DNA of 57,062 nucleotides from an uncultured Desulfovibrio sp. Its GTDB lineage: Bacteria; Desulfobacterota; Desulfovibrionia; Desulfovibrionales; Desulfovibrionaceae. The position numbers and the translations under genes were made by a program. The stretch covers positions 1 to 57,062 of the forward strand of contig NZ_CASDOY010000007.1 in NCBI RefSeq assembly GCF_949282365.1, in the 5' to 3' direction. The notes beneath the pieces were generated by a model. It did no database searches and was not told the DNA's origin. It saw nothing but the letters and a program-made list of their open reading frames with translations. This document shows, one piece after another, positions 8,405 through 17,400 of the stretch (position 1 is its first letter; each line of letters opens with the position of its first letter).

Positions 8405-8848
8405 ATGAAGGAAATCAAGAAGATTCTTTGCGCGGTTGACCTTTCCGAACACAGCGCGGCCGTGGCAGAGTACGCCACCATGCTGGCCAAGGGCCTGGGG
8501 GCCAGTGTCATCGTGGTCTATACGGCTCCCTCGCTGAGCCAGTATGTGGGCTTCCATGTGCCGCCCAACACCATCGAAAACTTTGTGGGCGAGATCGTTT
8601 CCGGCGCTGAAAAGTCCATGGACGCTTTCGTGGCCGAAAACTTCCCCGGCGTGGACGCCAAGGGCCAGGTGCTCATCGGTTACGCCGCTGAAGAGATCCT
8701 CACCCGCGCCAATGACGAAGGCGCCGACCTCATCGTCATGGGCACCCACGGCCGCAAGGGCATCGACCGCATCCTCTTCGGTTCCGTGGCTGAAAAGGTC
8801 GTCAAGAACGCCTCCATGCCTGTGCTGACCGTTCGCCCCGCGAAGTAG
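8405..8848 (+). CDS. Universal stress protein, UspA family
   Basis: 147 residues, single Usp domain. Seen: N-terminal strand KKILCAVDLSEHS and the ATP-binding signature GTHGRKGIDRILFGSVAE (G-2x-G-9x-G-S), so this is the nucleotide-binding subtype. GGAG at 8395-8398 favours the ATG at 8405 over the in-frame ATG at 8393, which would overlap it. Transcribed from the promoter at 8245-8273 with a leader of about 125 bases, and closed by a strong terminator. Cytoplasmic stress role; the specific signal is unknown, though the upstream palindrome suggests a Crp/Fnr regulator. Confidence 0.93.
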   Translation: MKEIKKILCAVDLSEHSAAVAEYATMLAKGLGASVIVVYTAPSLSQYVGFHVPPNTIENFVGEIVSGAEKSMDAFVAENFPGVDAKGQVLIGYAAEEILTRANDEGADLIVMGTHGRKGIDRILFGSVAEKVVKNASMPVLTVRPAK

Positions 8849-8883
8849 ATCCCGGCCAGGCCGGAAGCTGACAATGGTTTTCC

Positions 8884-8913
8884 GGGCCGTCGCAGCTGCG
8901 GCGGCCCTTTTTT
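8884..8913 (+). terminator. Rho-independent terminator between usp and hisC
   Basis: GGGCCG (8884-8889) pairs with CGGCCC (8902-8907), extended by four more pairs around an AGCT loop. Six Ts follow at 8908-8913. Confidence 0.9.
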
Positions 8914-8932
8914 CATTGCATCTGGAGTCTGT

Positions 8933-10072
8933 ATGTACACCTGCGCCGTGCGCCCGGAGATAGCCGCCCTGAGCGCCTATGTTCCCGGCATGTCCATTGC
9001 CGAAATTCAGGAGAAATACGGCCTTGCCAAGGTCGTCAAGATGGCCAGCAACGAGAACCCCCTGGGCGTTTCGCCCCTGGTGCGCGAGGCGCTCGGCCTG
9101 CACGCCGGGTCGGCCTTCCGCTATCCCCAGGGCGGCAACCCCCGCCTGGTGGCGGCCCTGGCCCGCACGCACGGTGTCCGCCCCGAACAGGTGGTGGTGG
9201 GCAACGGCTCGGACGAGATCATCGACATGCTGATCCGCATGCTGCTGGTGCCCGGCAAGCATTCGGTGGTCTGCTTCGAGCCCTGCTTCAGCATCTATCC
9301 CATCCAGTCCCAGGTCTGCGGGGTGGAGGTGCGCCGCCAGCCCCTCAACGCCGATTACAGTTTCGATCTCGATGCCCTCCTCGCCCTGGTGGACGACGAC
9401 ACCCGCCTGGTCTTCGTGACCACCCCGGACAATCCCTCCGGCTACTGTCCGCCCCTGGCCGGGGTGCGTCGCCTGGCCCGGCGCCTGGGCGAGCGCTTCC
9501 CCCACTGCCTGCTGGTGGTGGACGAGGCCTACATGGACTTTGCCGGCGACAGCCCCGAGGACGAGGCCCGCTTCTCCCTGCTGGCCTCCGGCGAGATCCC
9601 GGACAATGTGGCCGTCATGCGCACTTTCTCCAAAAGCTACGGTCTGGCCGGGCTGCGCCTGGGCTACGGCATCATGCCCGCCCAGCTGGCCCAGTATTAC
9701 TGGCGGGCGCGTTTGCCCTTCTCGGTCAACATCCTGGCCGAGGAAGCGGGCATCGCCGTCCTGCAGGACCATGCCTTCCGCGCCGCCACCCTGGCCTGCG
9801 TGCGCGCCGGACGCCGCCAGCTGAGCGAGGGCCTGCGCGCCCTGGGCTGCACGGTCTGGCCCAGCGCGGCCAACTTCATCATGATGCGCCTGCCCGAGGG
9901 CTGCGGCACGGCGGCGGCCTGCTTCGAGGGCCTGCTGCGGCGCGGCATCATCATCCGTCCGCTCAAGAGCTATGACCTGCCCGACAACCTGCGCGTGAGC
10001 GTGGGCAGCGAGGAGGAGAACACGGCCTTCCTGCAGGCCCTGGACCAGTGGATGCAGGAGGTGCGGGCATGA
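8933..10072 (+). CDS. hisC: Histidinol-phosphate aminotransferase
   Basis: 379-residue class II PLP aminotransferase that converts imidazole-acetol phosphate and glutamate to histidinol phosphate in histidine synthesis. Seen: ASNENPLG substrate loop, NGSDEIID, DNPSG, DEAYMDF, and the Schiff-base lysine Lys234 in TFSKSYGLAGLRLGYG. The length is typical. CTGGAG precedes the ATG. Its TGA overlaps the cmk ATG (ATGA), so the two are translationally coupled, an odd metabolic pairing seen in this group of bacteria. Some family members also transaminate aromatic amino-acid precursors. Confidence 0.95.
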   Translation: MYTCAVRPEIAALSAYVPGMSIAEIQEKYGLAKVVKMASNENPLGVSPLVREALGLHAGSAFRYPQGGNPRLVAALARTHGVRPEQVVVGNGSDEIIDMLIRMLLVPGKHSVVCFEPCFSIYPIQSQVCGVEVRRQPLNADYSFDLDALLALVDDDTRLVFVTTPDNPSGYCPPLAGVRRLARRLGERFPHCLLVVDEAYMDFAGDSPEDEARFSLLASGEIPDNVAVMRTFSKSYGLAGLRLGYGIMPAQLAQYYWRARLPFSVNILAEEAGIAVLQDHAFRAATLACVRAGRRQLSEGLRALGCTVWPSAANFIMMRLPEGCGTAAACFEGLLRRGIIIRPLKSYDLPDNLRVSVGSEEENTAFLQALDQWMQEVRA

Positions 10073-10761
10073 GCGCGACCCTGCCTGTGGTGACGCTGGA
10101 CGGCCCCGCCGGCGTGGGCAAGACCACCCTGGCCCAGCAGCTGGCCGAGAGCCTGCATGTGGCCTATCTGGATACCGGGGCCATGTTCCGCTGTCTGGCC
10201 CTCAAGCTGGGGCCGGGGGCCGAGACCCTGCCCGAGGAGGAATTGCGCGAGCGCTGCGGCCAGTGGACCTTCCGTCTGGCCGGCAAGGGCCGGGCCTCCA
10301 CGGTGCTCTGCAACGACGTGCCCGTGCGCGGCGAGGTGCGCACCGAGCAGGTGGGCATGCTGGCCGCCCGCATCGCCACGGTGCCCGTGGTGCGCGAGGT
10401 GCTGCGCAAGGCCCAGCGGGCCATGGGCGAGGCCGTGCCGCTGGTGGTGGAAGGCCGCGACATGGGCACGGTGGTCTTCCCGGATGCCCGCTTCAAATTC
10501 TTTCTGGACGCCTCGCCCGAAGTGCGCGCCCTGCGCCGCCTGCGCGACCTGGCCGCCCGCGGCGTGGAGGCCGATCTGGTGACCCTGACCGAGCAGATCC
10601 GCCAGCGTGACTCGCTGGACCGCAACCGCGCCGTGGCGCCCCTGCGCCCCGCGGCCGACGCGGTCATCGTGGATACCTCCGATCTGGATATCGCCGGCGT
10701 GCTGGGCGTGCTGGTGCACCGCATCAGCGTGCACGAGGGCAGCGTGACCCTCTTGCCCTAG
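10069..10761 (+). CDS. cmk: Cytidylate kinase
   Basis: 230 residues, phosphorylates CMP and dCMP with ATP. Seen: P-loop GPAGVGKTTLAQQLAE near the N-terminus, then AYLDTGAMFRCLAL of the NMP-binding site, GRDMGTVVFPDA and DRNRAVAPLRPAADA, all standard Cmk blocks in order. AGGAGG at 10056-10061, inside the end of hisC, serves the ATG at 10069. Followed by a 19-bp perfect hairpin. Cytoplasmic and essential for pyrimidine recycling. Confidence 0.95.
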   Translation: MSATLPVVTLDGPAGVGKTTLAQQLAESLHVAYLDTGAMFRCLALKLGPGAETLPEEELRERCGQWTFRLAGKGRASTVLCNDVPVRGEVRTEQVGMLAARIATVPVVREVLRKAQRAMGEAVPLVVEGRDMGTVVFPDARFKFFLDASPEVRALRRLRDLAARGVEADLVTLTEQIRQRDSLDRNRAVAPLRPAADAVIVDTSDLDIAGVLGVLVHRISVHEGSVTLLP

Positions 10762-10784
10762 CCGCAGGGGACAGTCTTTTTTGC

Positions 10785-10828
10785 CGCCAACGGGCCGGAA
10801 GGCATTGCCTTCCGGCCCGTTGGCGTTT
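10785..10828 (+). terminator. Long hairpin after cmk
   Basis: 19-bp perfect stem, 10785-10803 with 10807-10825, ATT loop, followed by TTT only; six Ts precede it. Probably terminates hisC-cmk, though the T-run is short. Confidence 0.6.
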
Positions 10829-11012
10829 CAGGACAGGCAGGGCGGAGCCTGCCCTGATGCGTCCTGATACCGGAGCCGGGACTCATTATCCGGGCCATGT
10901 TTCTGTGGCATATCCCGATCAGGAGACTGTGATGAACGAAAACCCATGTTCAGAAGTGGGCTCTCGTCCCTGTTTGTCCATAAAAATTGGCTGGTTGTTG
11001 AGAAGATGGGGA
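10829..11012. other. Gap between cmk and repeat element; nothing firm
   Basis: Contains an ATG at 10932 with AGGAG 6 bases upstream, opening a 73-codon frame that runs into the repeat element. It has no family resemblance, so I do not call it a gene. Confidence 0.4.
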
Positions 11013-11149
11013 GTTTTTGGAGGAAAGGAAGCCCTTTTTGCCGCAAACAGCGCGCCAAAGGGCGGCCCCGCCGGCCGTGTCCGCTGGCCGCAAGGCCTTA
11101 GGGGCATCGACAGCAAGGCAAGGGGCTTTCTTTCCCCTCACTGCAAAAC
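11013..11149 (-). repeat. Full copy of dispersed intergenic element with inverted arms
   Basis: 137 bp. The left arm 11013-11042 (GTTTTTGGAGGAAAGGAAGC...) is an imperfect inverted copy of the right arm 11117-11149 (...GGGGCTTTCTTTCCCC...AAAAC). Between them, on the minus strand, lies a core with TTGCTGTCGATGCC followed by GCGGACACGGCC and GGGGCCGCC. The core is shared with 52383-52455 and with the array from 56912. It sits between the convergent cmk and pstA genes. Confidence 0.75.
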
Positions 11150-11165
11150 GTGATGCGTCCCGAGC

Positions 11166-12041
11166 CTAGCCGTGGTGGCGGCGCTGCAGGTGGTCGCGCA
11201 GGATGATGGCCAGCAGGTTCATGCCCAGTACCAGCAGGATGAGCACCAGGCCGGTGCCGTACTGCAGCGGCCGGGTCTTTTCGATGTCCGTGCCGGCTGT
11301 GGCCAGCACATACATGTGGTAGGGCAGGGCCATGACCGAGCTGAGGAGGGAATCCGGGTTCTTGGGCGTGTAGAAGACGGCGGCGGTGAACATGATGGCC
11401 GCGGTCTCGCCGGCGGCGCGGGCCACGCCCAGGATGGCGCCGGTGAGCATGCCGGGCAGGGCGCAGGGCAGGACCACGCGGGCGATGGTCTGGGCCTTGC
11501 CCGCGCCCAGGGCCAGCGAGGCCTGGCGGTAGGTATCGGGCACGGAGCGCAGGCTTTCCTCGGCGGTGCTGATGATGACGGGCAGGGTCAGCACGGCCAG
11601 GGTCAGGACGCCGGAAAGGATGCTGACGCCCATGCCGCAGAAGGTGACGAAGAAGGAGAGGCCGAACAGGCCGAAGACCACCGAGGGCACGCCGGCCAGG
11701 TTGTTGACGCCCAGGCGCACCATGCGGGCGAAGGGCGCGTTGCCCGCGTATTCGTGCAGGTAGACGGCCGTGGCCACGCCCAGGGGAAAGGCCAGCAGCA
11801 GGGCCCCCAGGGCCAGGATGGCCGTGCCCGTGATGCAGGGCAGGATGCCGCCGGCGGTCATCATCTCGCGCGGGGGCGTGCTGAGGAATTCCCAGCTGAG
11901 GGCGGGCAGGCCCTGCACCAGCAGGAAGATGCAGATGGCCAGCAGCAGGATGACGTTGCAGGCCGCCACCAGGCGCAGGCTCGTGAGCATGGCGCCCTGG
12001 ACGAAAAGACGGCGGCTCGGATCAGGGGTCGCAAGAGGCAT
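11166..12041 (-). CDS. pstA: Phosphate ABC transporter permease PstA
   Basis: 291 residues, inner-membrane permease of the high-affinity phosphate importer PstSCAB. About six hydrophobic segments. The cytoplasmic EAA loop is visible as EESLRSVPDTYRQASLALGAGKAQTIARVVLP (shown in parts), the site that contacts PstB. AAGGAG, formed by the end of pstC plus spacer, precedes the ATG. It lies 12 bases downstream of pstC, last gene of a pstSCA unit. pstB is not here but across the divergent promoter, after phoR. Confidence 0.95.
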   Translation of the reverse strand: MPLATPDPSRRLFVQGAMLTSLRLVAACNVILLLAICIFLLVQGLPALSWEFLSTPPREMMTAGGILPCITGTAILALGALLLAFPLGVATAVYLHEYAGNAPFARMVRLGVNNLAGVPSVVFGLFGLSFFVTFCGMGVSILSGVLTLAVLTLPVIISTAEESLRSVPDTYRQASLALGAGKAQTIARVVLPCALPGMLTGAILGVARAAGETAAIMFTAAVFYTPKNPDSLLSSVMALPYHMYVLATAGTDIEKTRPLQYGTGLVLILLVLGMNLLAIILRDHLQRRHHG

Positions 12042-12053
12042 GGGTATGGCTCC

Positions 12054-12941
12054 TTAAAGGCTGGCCGAGCCCACCTGGCGGTGTTTTTCGGCGATGCGGG
12101 ACGCGATCATGTTGAAGGCCAGCGTCAGCAGGAAAAGGACGATGCCCGTGGCGAACAGGGCGTGATAGTGGTCGCTGCGGAAGGGGGCCTCGGCCATTTC
12201 GGCGGCGATGGAGGCGGGCATGGGCCGCACGGGGTCCAGCAGGGACTGGGGCAGCATGGCCGCGCCGCCGGCGGCCATGAGCACCACCATGGTCTCGCCC
12301 ATGGCGCGGGACATGCCCAGCATGATGGCCGTGCCGATGCCGGACAGGGCCGCGGGCACCACCACGCGCACGATGGTCTCCCAGCGGGTGGCCCCCAGGG
12401 CCAGGGATGCCTCGCGCAGGGAGCGGGGCACGGCGCGCAGGGCGTCCTCGGAGACCGAGCAGATGGTGGGCAGGCTCATGATGGCCAGCACCAGCGAGGC
12501 GTTGAGCAGGTTGAGGCCCGTGGCGGCGCCCAGCACATCCTGCAGGACGGGCGCCAGGACCACCATGCCGAGGAAGCCCAGCACCACCGAAGGCAGGGCC
12601 GCCAGCAGTTCCACGAAGGGCTTGATGATGCGGCGGGCGAAGGGCGGCGCGATCTCGGCCAGATAGATGGCCGTCATGACGCCCAGGGGCACGGCCAGCA
12701 GGGACGAGATCAGGGTGACGGCCACGGAACCCACCAGCAGGGGGAAGATGCCGAACAGGCCCGGGTCCTCGGTGGGATACCAGAGGTCGCCCAGCAGGAA
12801 ATCCAGCGGGTCCACATCCCGGAACAGGGGCAGACCTTCCATGAAAAGGAAGATGACGATGCCCGCCAGCGCCAGCAGGGAAGAGCCTGCGATGGCGGTG
12901 AGGCAGATGCGGATGGCCCGCTCATGGGAAGAGCTGAACAT
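12054..12941 (-). CDS. pstC: Phosphate ABC transporter permease PstC
   Basis: 295 residues, partner permease of PstA. Seen: N-terminal membrane helix, long periplasmic loop with DVDPLDFLLGDLWYPT, a LPSVVLGFLGM segment, and the EAA loop SVSEDALRAVPRSLREASLALGAT (read in parts). GGAG six bases before the ATG at 12941 fixes the start; the frame runs upstream through low-complexity spacer with no site. The 175-bp gap from pstS holds hairpins that could set the pstS:pstC expression ratio. Confidence 0.95.
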   Translation of the reverse strand: MFSSSHERAIRICLTAIAGSSLLALAGIVIFLFMEGLPLFRDVDPLDFLLGDLWYPTEDPGLFGIFPLLVGSVAVTLISSLLAVPLGVMTAIYLAEIAPPFARRIIKPFVELLAALPSVVLGFLGMVVLAPVLQDVLGAATGLNLLNASLVLAIMSLPTICSVSEDALRAVPRSLREASLALGATRWETIVRVVVPAALSGIGTAIMLGMSRAMGETMVVLMAAGGAAMLPQSLLDPVRPMPASIAAEMAEAPFRSDHYHALFATGIVLFLLTLAFNMIASRIAEKHRQVGSASL

Positions 12942-12992
12942 GTTTTTCTCCGAAGGGTCCCCTGCGGGGCGGGCCCGCCGGCGGAAGCAGGA

Positions 12993-13107
12993 AGGGGAAA
13001 GGTGCAGGGGAAAGGGGGGAGGCCGCCGGCCCGGGGGCGCAGGCCGGTGCGGGACCTTTCCCCTGATGGAGCGGGCAGGCGCCCCGGAAGGAAGGGAGCC
13101 TGCCCGC
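12993..13107 (-). promoter_or_regulatory. Two hairpins in the pstS-pstC gap
   Basis: GCGGGCAGGC (13071-13080) pairs perfectly with GCCTGCCCGC (13098-13107). AGGGGAAAGGT (12993-13003) pairs perfectly with ACCTTTCCCCT (13054-13064). Neither has a T-run. They are likely mRNA-stabilising or partial-termination structures that keep binding-protein output above permease output, a common arrangement in binding-protein operons (inference). Confidence 0.6.
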
Positions 13108-13116
13108 GTGTGCGGC

Positions 13117-13932
13117 TTAGTGCTGCAGCGGGACGTAACCCACGGCCAGGACATCCTTCTGGCCCTTGTCGGCGGCCAGCAGGTAGTCCACCAGCTTCTT
13201 CACGCCGTCCTTGGGTTCGCCGTCGGTGAAGATGTAGAGCTCGCGGGCGATGGGCCATTCGCCGTCCAGGGCGGTCTTGGCGCTGGCGGCCACCTTGCCC
13301 ACGGTCAGGCCCTTGACGCTCTTGTCCAGGTAGCCAAGGCCGATGTAGCCGATGGCGTTCCTGTTCTTGGCCACGGCCTGCACCACGGTGCCGTTGGAGG
13401 CCTGCATCAGGGCGGCGGGGCTCACGCGCTGCTTTTTCATGACCAGTTCCTGCCAGGATTCGAAGGTGCCGGAGGAGGTATCGCGGGAGATGACCACGAT
13501 GGGGGCGTCCTGACCGCCCACTTCCTTCCAGTTGCGCACCTTGCCGGCATAGATGGCGGCCAGCTGTTCCAGGCTCAGGTCCTTGACGGGGTTCCCGGGA
13601 TTGACCACGGGCAGGATGGCGTCCACGGCCACGGGGATGCGCACGGGTTTCACGCCTTTCTTCTCGGCGGCGGCGCGTTCCTTGTCCTTGATGTCGCGGG
13701 AGCTCATGGCCACGTCGCACTGCTTTTCGCCCAGGGCCTTGAGGCCGTTGCCCGAACCGCCGCCGGAGATCACCAGCTTGATGCCGGGATTGATGGCCAT
13801 GAAGGATTCGGCGGCCTTCTGCATCACGGGCAGCACCGTGGTGGAACCGTTGATGATGATGTCCTGGGCGTGGGCGGCCACGCTCAGGCCCAGAGCGGCA
13901 CAGGTGAGGACCAGAGTTTTGACGACTTTCAT
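13117..13932 (-). CDS. pstS: Periplasmic phosphate-binding protein PstS
   Basis: 271 residues. The signal peptide MKVVKTLVLTCAALGL ends at AHA, giving a mature start of QDIIINGSTT. Phosphate-binding loops visible: NGSTTVLPV, SGGGSGNG, SSRDIKDKE and RDTSSGTFESWQE, the typical PstS anion contacts. AAGGAG eight bases before the ATG fixes the start. First gene of pstSCA, transcribed away from phoB, with a Pho box in the shared upstream region. Confidence 0.96.
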   Translation of the reverse strand: MKVVKTLVLTCAALGLSVAAHAQDIIINGSTTVLPVMQKAAESFMAINPGIKLVISGGGSGNGLKALGEKQCDVAMSSRDIKDKERAAAEKKGVKPVRIPVAVDAILPVVNPGNPVKDLSLEQLAAIYAGKVRNWKEVGGQDAPIVVISRDTSSGTFESWQELVMKKQRVSPAALMQASNGTVVQAVAKNRNAIGYIGLGYLDKSVKGLTVGKVAASAKTALDGEWPIARELYIFTDGEPKDGVKKLVDYLLAADKGQKDVLAVGYVPLQH

Positions 13933-14009
13933 GAATAGGCTCCTTGAAAAGGAAAAAAATGTCTTTGCCCGGGGCCAGTCCCGAGGCACTTTCCTTTTCC
14001 CCGGGCTTT

Positions 14010-14027
14010 GTTACAAGAACGTGACGC
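14010..14027 (-). promoter_or_regulatory. Pho box of pstSCA
   Basis: On the minus strand: GCGTCAC-GTTC-TTGTAAC, two 7-base half-sites 4 bases apart. The architecture is identical to the phoB and PiT boxes in this window and similar to the E. coli CTGTCAT-N4-CTGTCAT consensus. A -10 in the right place is weak (GAAAAG). Confidence 0.75.
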
Positions 14028-14074
14028 CATGACGAAGATGCGGAGACACTTTGAAAACCGGGCCTTTCCGGCCG

Positions 14075-14092
14075 CTGTCACGGAATTGTAAC
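14075..14092 (+). promoter_or_regulatory. Pho box of phoBR-pstB-phoU
   Basis: CTGTCAC-GGAA-TTGTAAC, matching the PhoB direct-repeat consensus. A possible -10, AATGCT (14104-14109), starts 11 bases after the box, the spacing of PhoB-activated promoters. It implies autoregulation of phoB. Confidence 0.8.
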
Positions 14093-14154
14093 CTTGCGGG
14101 CGCAATGCTGGCGCATGGAGCAGGCACTACTTGCCCAAGGCAAAGGATCATCTC

Positions 14155-14829
14155 ATGCAGCGCATACTTGTGATCGAAGACGAAAACGACATCCGCCAGC
14201 TGCTGCGCTTCACCCTGGAGCGCGAAGGCTTCGCGGTGCTGGAAGCCGCCGACGGGCTGGGCGGTCTGAACATGGCCACGGCCGAACTGCCCGATCTGGT
14301 GGTGCTGGACCTGATGCTGCCCGGCCTGGACGGTTGCGAGGTCTGCCGCCGGCTCAAGGCCCAGGCGGCCACGGCCTCCATCCCGGTGCTCATGCTCACG
14401 GCCCGCGGCGAGGAAGTGGACCGCATCGTGGGCCTGACCCTGGGGGCCGACGATTATGTGGTCAAGCCCTTCAGCGTGCGGGAGCTGGCCCTGCGCATCC
14501 GGGCCATCCTGCGCCGGGGCAGCCGGCCCGGGCAGGGCAGCGTCCTGTGCCGGGGCAGGCTGACGCTGGATGCCGAGGCCCATCGTGTGACTCTGGACGG
14601 AGAGGAAGTGCCCCTGACGGCCACGGAATTCCGTCTGCTGGAAGACCTCATGCGGCATGCGGGCGCCGTGCGCACCCGCGAGCAGCTGCTCAATGCCGTC
14701 TGGGGCTATTCATTTGAAGGCTACGCCCGCACTGTGGACACCCATGTGCGCCGTCTGCGGGCCAAACTGGGTGACGAGGCCGCGGCGCTGGAGACCGTGC
14801 GCGGCGTCGGCTACCGTTTGAGAGGCTGA
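14155..14829 (+). CDS. phoB: Phosphate-regulon response regulator PhoB
   Basis: 224 residues. The receiver domain (1-120) has the acidic pair Glu9/Asp10, phospho-acceptor Asp52 in LVVLDLMLPG, switch Thr82 and Lys104. The C-terminal OmpR-type winged helix has VPLTATEFRLLEDLM and TVDTHVRRLRAKLG. AAGGA at 14143-14147 supports the ATG at 14155 rather than the TTG at 14131. It is assigned as PhoB rather than a generic regulator because it is cotranscribed with phoR, pstB and phoU and preceded by a Pho box. phoR follows after 4 bases. Confidence 0.94.
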   Translation: MQRILVIEDENDIRQLLRFTLEREGFAVLEAADGLGGLNMATAELPDLVVLDLMLPGLDGCEVCRRLKAQAATASIPVLMLTARGEEVDRIVGLTLGADDYVVKPFSVRELALRIRAILRRGSRPGQGSVLCRGRLTLDAEAHRVTLDGEEVPLTATEFRLLEDLMRHAGAVRTREQLLNAVWGYSFEGYARTVDTHVRRLRAKLGDEAAALETVRGVGYRLRG

Positions 14830-14833
14830 CAAG

Positions 14834-16642
14834 ATGACGGGACTGTTCCGTTCATTCAGGGCCCGGATCTTCTGGGCCATCCTGCTGGTGGCCGCGCTCT
14901 CCGCAGGGCTTTCCCTGTGGCTGACGCGCGAATGGCTGGAAGAACGCCAGCTGGAGGAAACCCACAGCGGCCTGCTGCGCGAGGCCCGCGTGGCCGAGGC
15001 TCTGCTGCTGCGCGGGGATGTCCGGCTCGGGGAGCTGGCCCGCATGCTGGACCTGCCCGATCTGCGCATCTCCCTGCTGGACAGCGAGGGCAAGGTCCTG
15101 GAAGAGACGGGCGGCGTGGCCCCCGAAGGCATGGACAACCATGCCGACCGCCCGGAAGTGCAGCAGGCCCGCAGCACGGGTGAAGGCTATGCCCTGCGCG
15201 CCAGCGGCACCCTGCACAGGACTTTCGCCTATGCGGCCCGCCGCCTGCCCGACGGGCGGGTGGTGCGTCTGGCCCTGCCGCTGGACAGCGTGAACCTGCT
15301 CATCGAGCAGCGCCTGCACGTCTTCGCCCGCATGGCCCTGCTGGCCGTGGTGCTGGCCGTGCTGCTGGCGGCCGTCATCTCCGGGGCCATGCGCCGTCCG
15401 CTGGCCCAGATGGTGGACGTGGTCACGGCCATTTCCCGCGGCCGCATGCAGCGCCGCCTGCGCCGTCTGCCCGGCACGGAGTTCGCGCCCCTGGCCGAGG
15501 CCGTGAACCGCATGGCCGACAGCATCGGCGAGCAGATGCGCATCGCCGCGGACAAGACCGCCCAGCTGGAAAGCGTGCTCAACACCATGAGCGACGGCGT
15601 GCTGGTGCTGGGCCCGCAGGGCCGCATCCGCCGCTGCAACGGCGCCTTTGCCCGGCTCTTCCCGCAGGTGACGGACATGGCGGGCAGCCCGGTCATCGAG
15701 GTGGTGCCCTCGCCCGAGTTGCAGGAAGCCGTGGACGGCCTGCTGCACTCCGCCCGGGAGCAGCGCGCCGCCCGGCAGGAGGCCGGGGACGAAGGCCCGG
15801 CCGTGCCCCGTGACCTGCGCCAGGTGCAGCTGCAGCTGGGGGGGCGGACCTTCTCGGTGCTCATTTCCCTGCCCGTGCTGGCCGATGCCCGTCTGGGCGC
15901 GGTGCTGGTCTTCCGCGACATCAGCGACCTGATGCAGCTGGAGCGCATCCGCAGCGATTTCGTGGCCAATGTCTCCCACGAGCTGCGCACGCCCCTGACC
16001 GCCATCCAGGGCTATGCCGAGGCCCTGCTCAGCGTGGACGCCGCGGAACAGGCCCGGCACTTCGCGGGCATCATCCATCGCCACAGCTGTTCCCTGGCCC
16101 GCATGCTGGAGGATCTGCTGGTGCTGGCCCGTCTGGAAGGACAGGGCGGCGCCCTGGAGCTTTGCCCCACGGACTGCGCCCTGGCGCTGGAGGAGGCCGG
16201 CAGCCTGTGCCAGAACCGCCTGCAGGAACGCGGGCTGCGTCTGGAGAGCCATCTGGAGGGCCTGCCGCCGGTGCTGGCCGACGAACGTCTGCTGACCCTG
16301 GTCTTCCGCAACCTGCTGGAGAACGCCTGCCGCTATGCCGAGGAAGGCTCGGCCATCCGCGTGCGGGGGCAGGAGACGGACGGCGGACTGGTGACGATCC
16401 GGGTGGTGGACGACGGCGTCACCATCCCCGCGGACGATCTGCCGCGCATCTTTGAACGCTTCTATCAGGTGGAGCGCCACCGCGGACAGAATTCCACGGG
16501 TCTGGGCCTGGCCATCTGCAAACATGTCATCGAACGGCACGGCGGCCGCATCTGGGCGGAGAGCCCGGCCGGGGACGGCAGCACGGCCATCATCCTTACC
16601 TTGCGGCGCGCGGACGCCCCCCGGACGCCCGTGCAGGAGTAG
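14834..16642 (+). CDS. phoR: Phosphate-regulon sensor histidine kinase PhoR
   Basis: 602 residues, inner membrane. A TM at about 10-30 and another at about 165-185 bracket a periplasmic domain of some 130 residues, so it is the long PhoR form. Then come a HAMP-like segment (RRPLAQMVDVVTAISRG), a PAS domain (about 245-365), and a HisKA domain with His382 in FVANVSHELRTPLTA. The ATPase domain has an N box (Asn493/Asn497 in NLLENACRYAEE) and G2 TGLGLAICK. The G1 box reads DDGVTI (526-531), where most kinases have D-x-G-x-G-I; the second Gly is Thr530. Coupled to phoB (4-bp gap) and to pstB (2-bp gap). Confidence 0.93.
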   Translation: MTGLFRSFRARIFWAILLVAALSAGLSLWLTREWLEERQLEETHSGLLREARVAEALLLRGDVRLGELARMLDLPDLRISLLDSEGKVLEETGGVAPEGMDNHADRPEVQQARSTGEGYALRASGTLHRTFAYAARRLPDGRVVRLALPLDSVNLLIEQRLHVFARMALLAVVLAVLLAAVISGAMRRPLAQMVDVVTAISRGRMQRRLRRLPGTEFAPLAEAVNRMADSIGEQMRIAADKTAQLESVLNTMSDGVLVLGPQGRIRRCNGAFARLFPQVTDMAGSPVIEVVPSPELQEAVDGLLHSAREQRAARQEAGDEGPAVPRDLRQVQLQLGGRTFSVLISLPVLADARLGAVLVFRDISDLMQLERIRSDFVANVSHELRTPLTAIQGYAEALLSVDAAEQARHFAGIIHRHSCSLARMLEDLLVLARLEGQGGALELCPTDCALALEEAGSLCQNRLQERGLRLESHLEGLPPVLADERLLTLVFRNLLENACRYAEEGSAIRVRGQETDGGLVTIRVVDDGVTIPADDLPRIFERFYQVERHRGQNSTGLGLAICKHVIERHGGRIWAESPAGDGSTAIILTLRRADAPRTPVQE

Positions 16643-16644
16643 TT

Positions 16645-17399
<755 letters not shown>

Positions 17400-17400
<1 letters not shown>

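Noticed and set aside
10932..11153. 73-codon frame with AGGAG six bases before its ATG
   Set aside because: Its second half lies entirely inside the dispersed repeat element, and the first half resembles nothing known. The ribosome site alone is weak evidence.
14131..14154. TTG start eight codons upstream for PhoB
   Set aside because: The ATG at 14155 has AAGGA at the right distance and places the acidic pair at residues 9-10, as usual in receivers.
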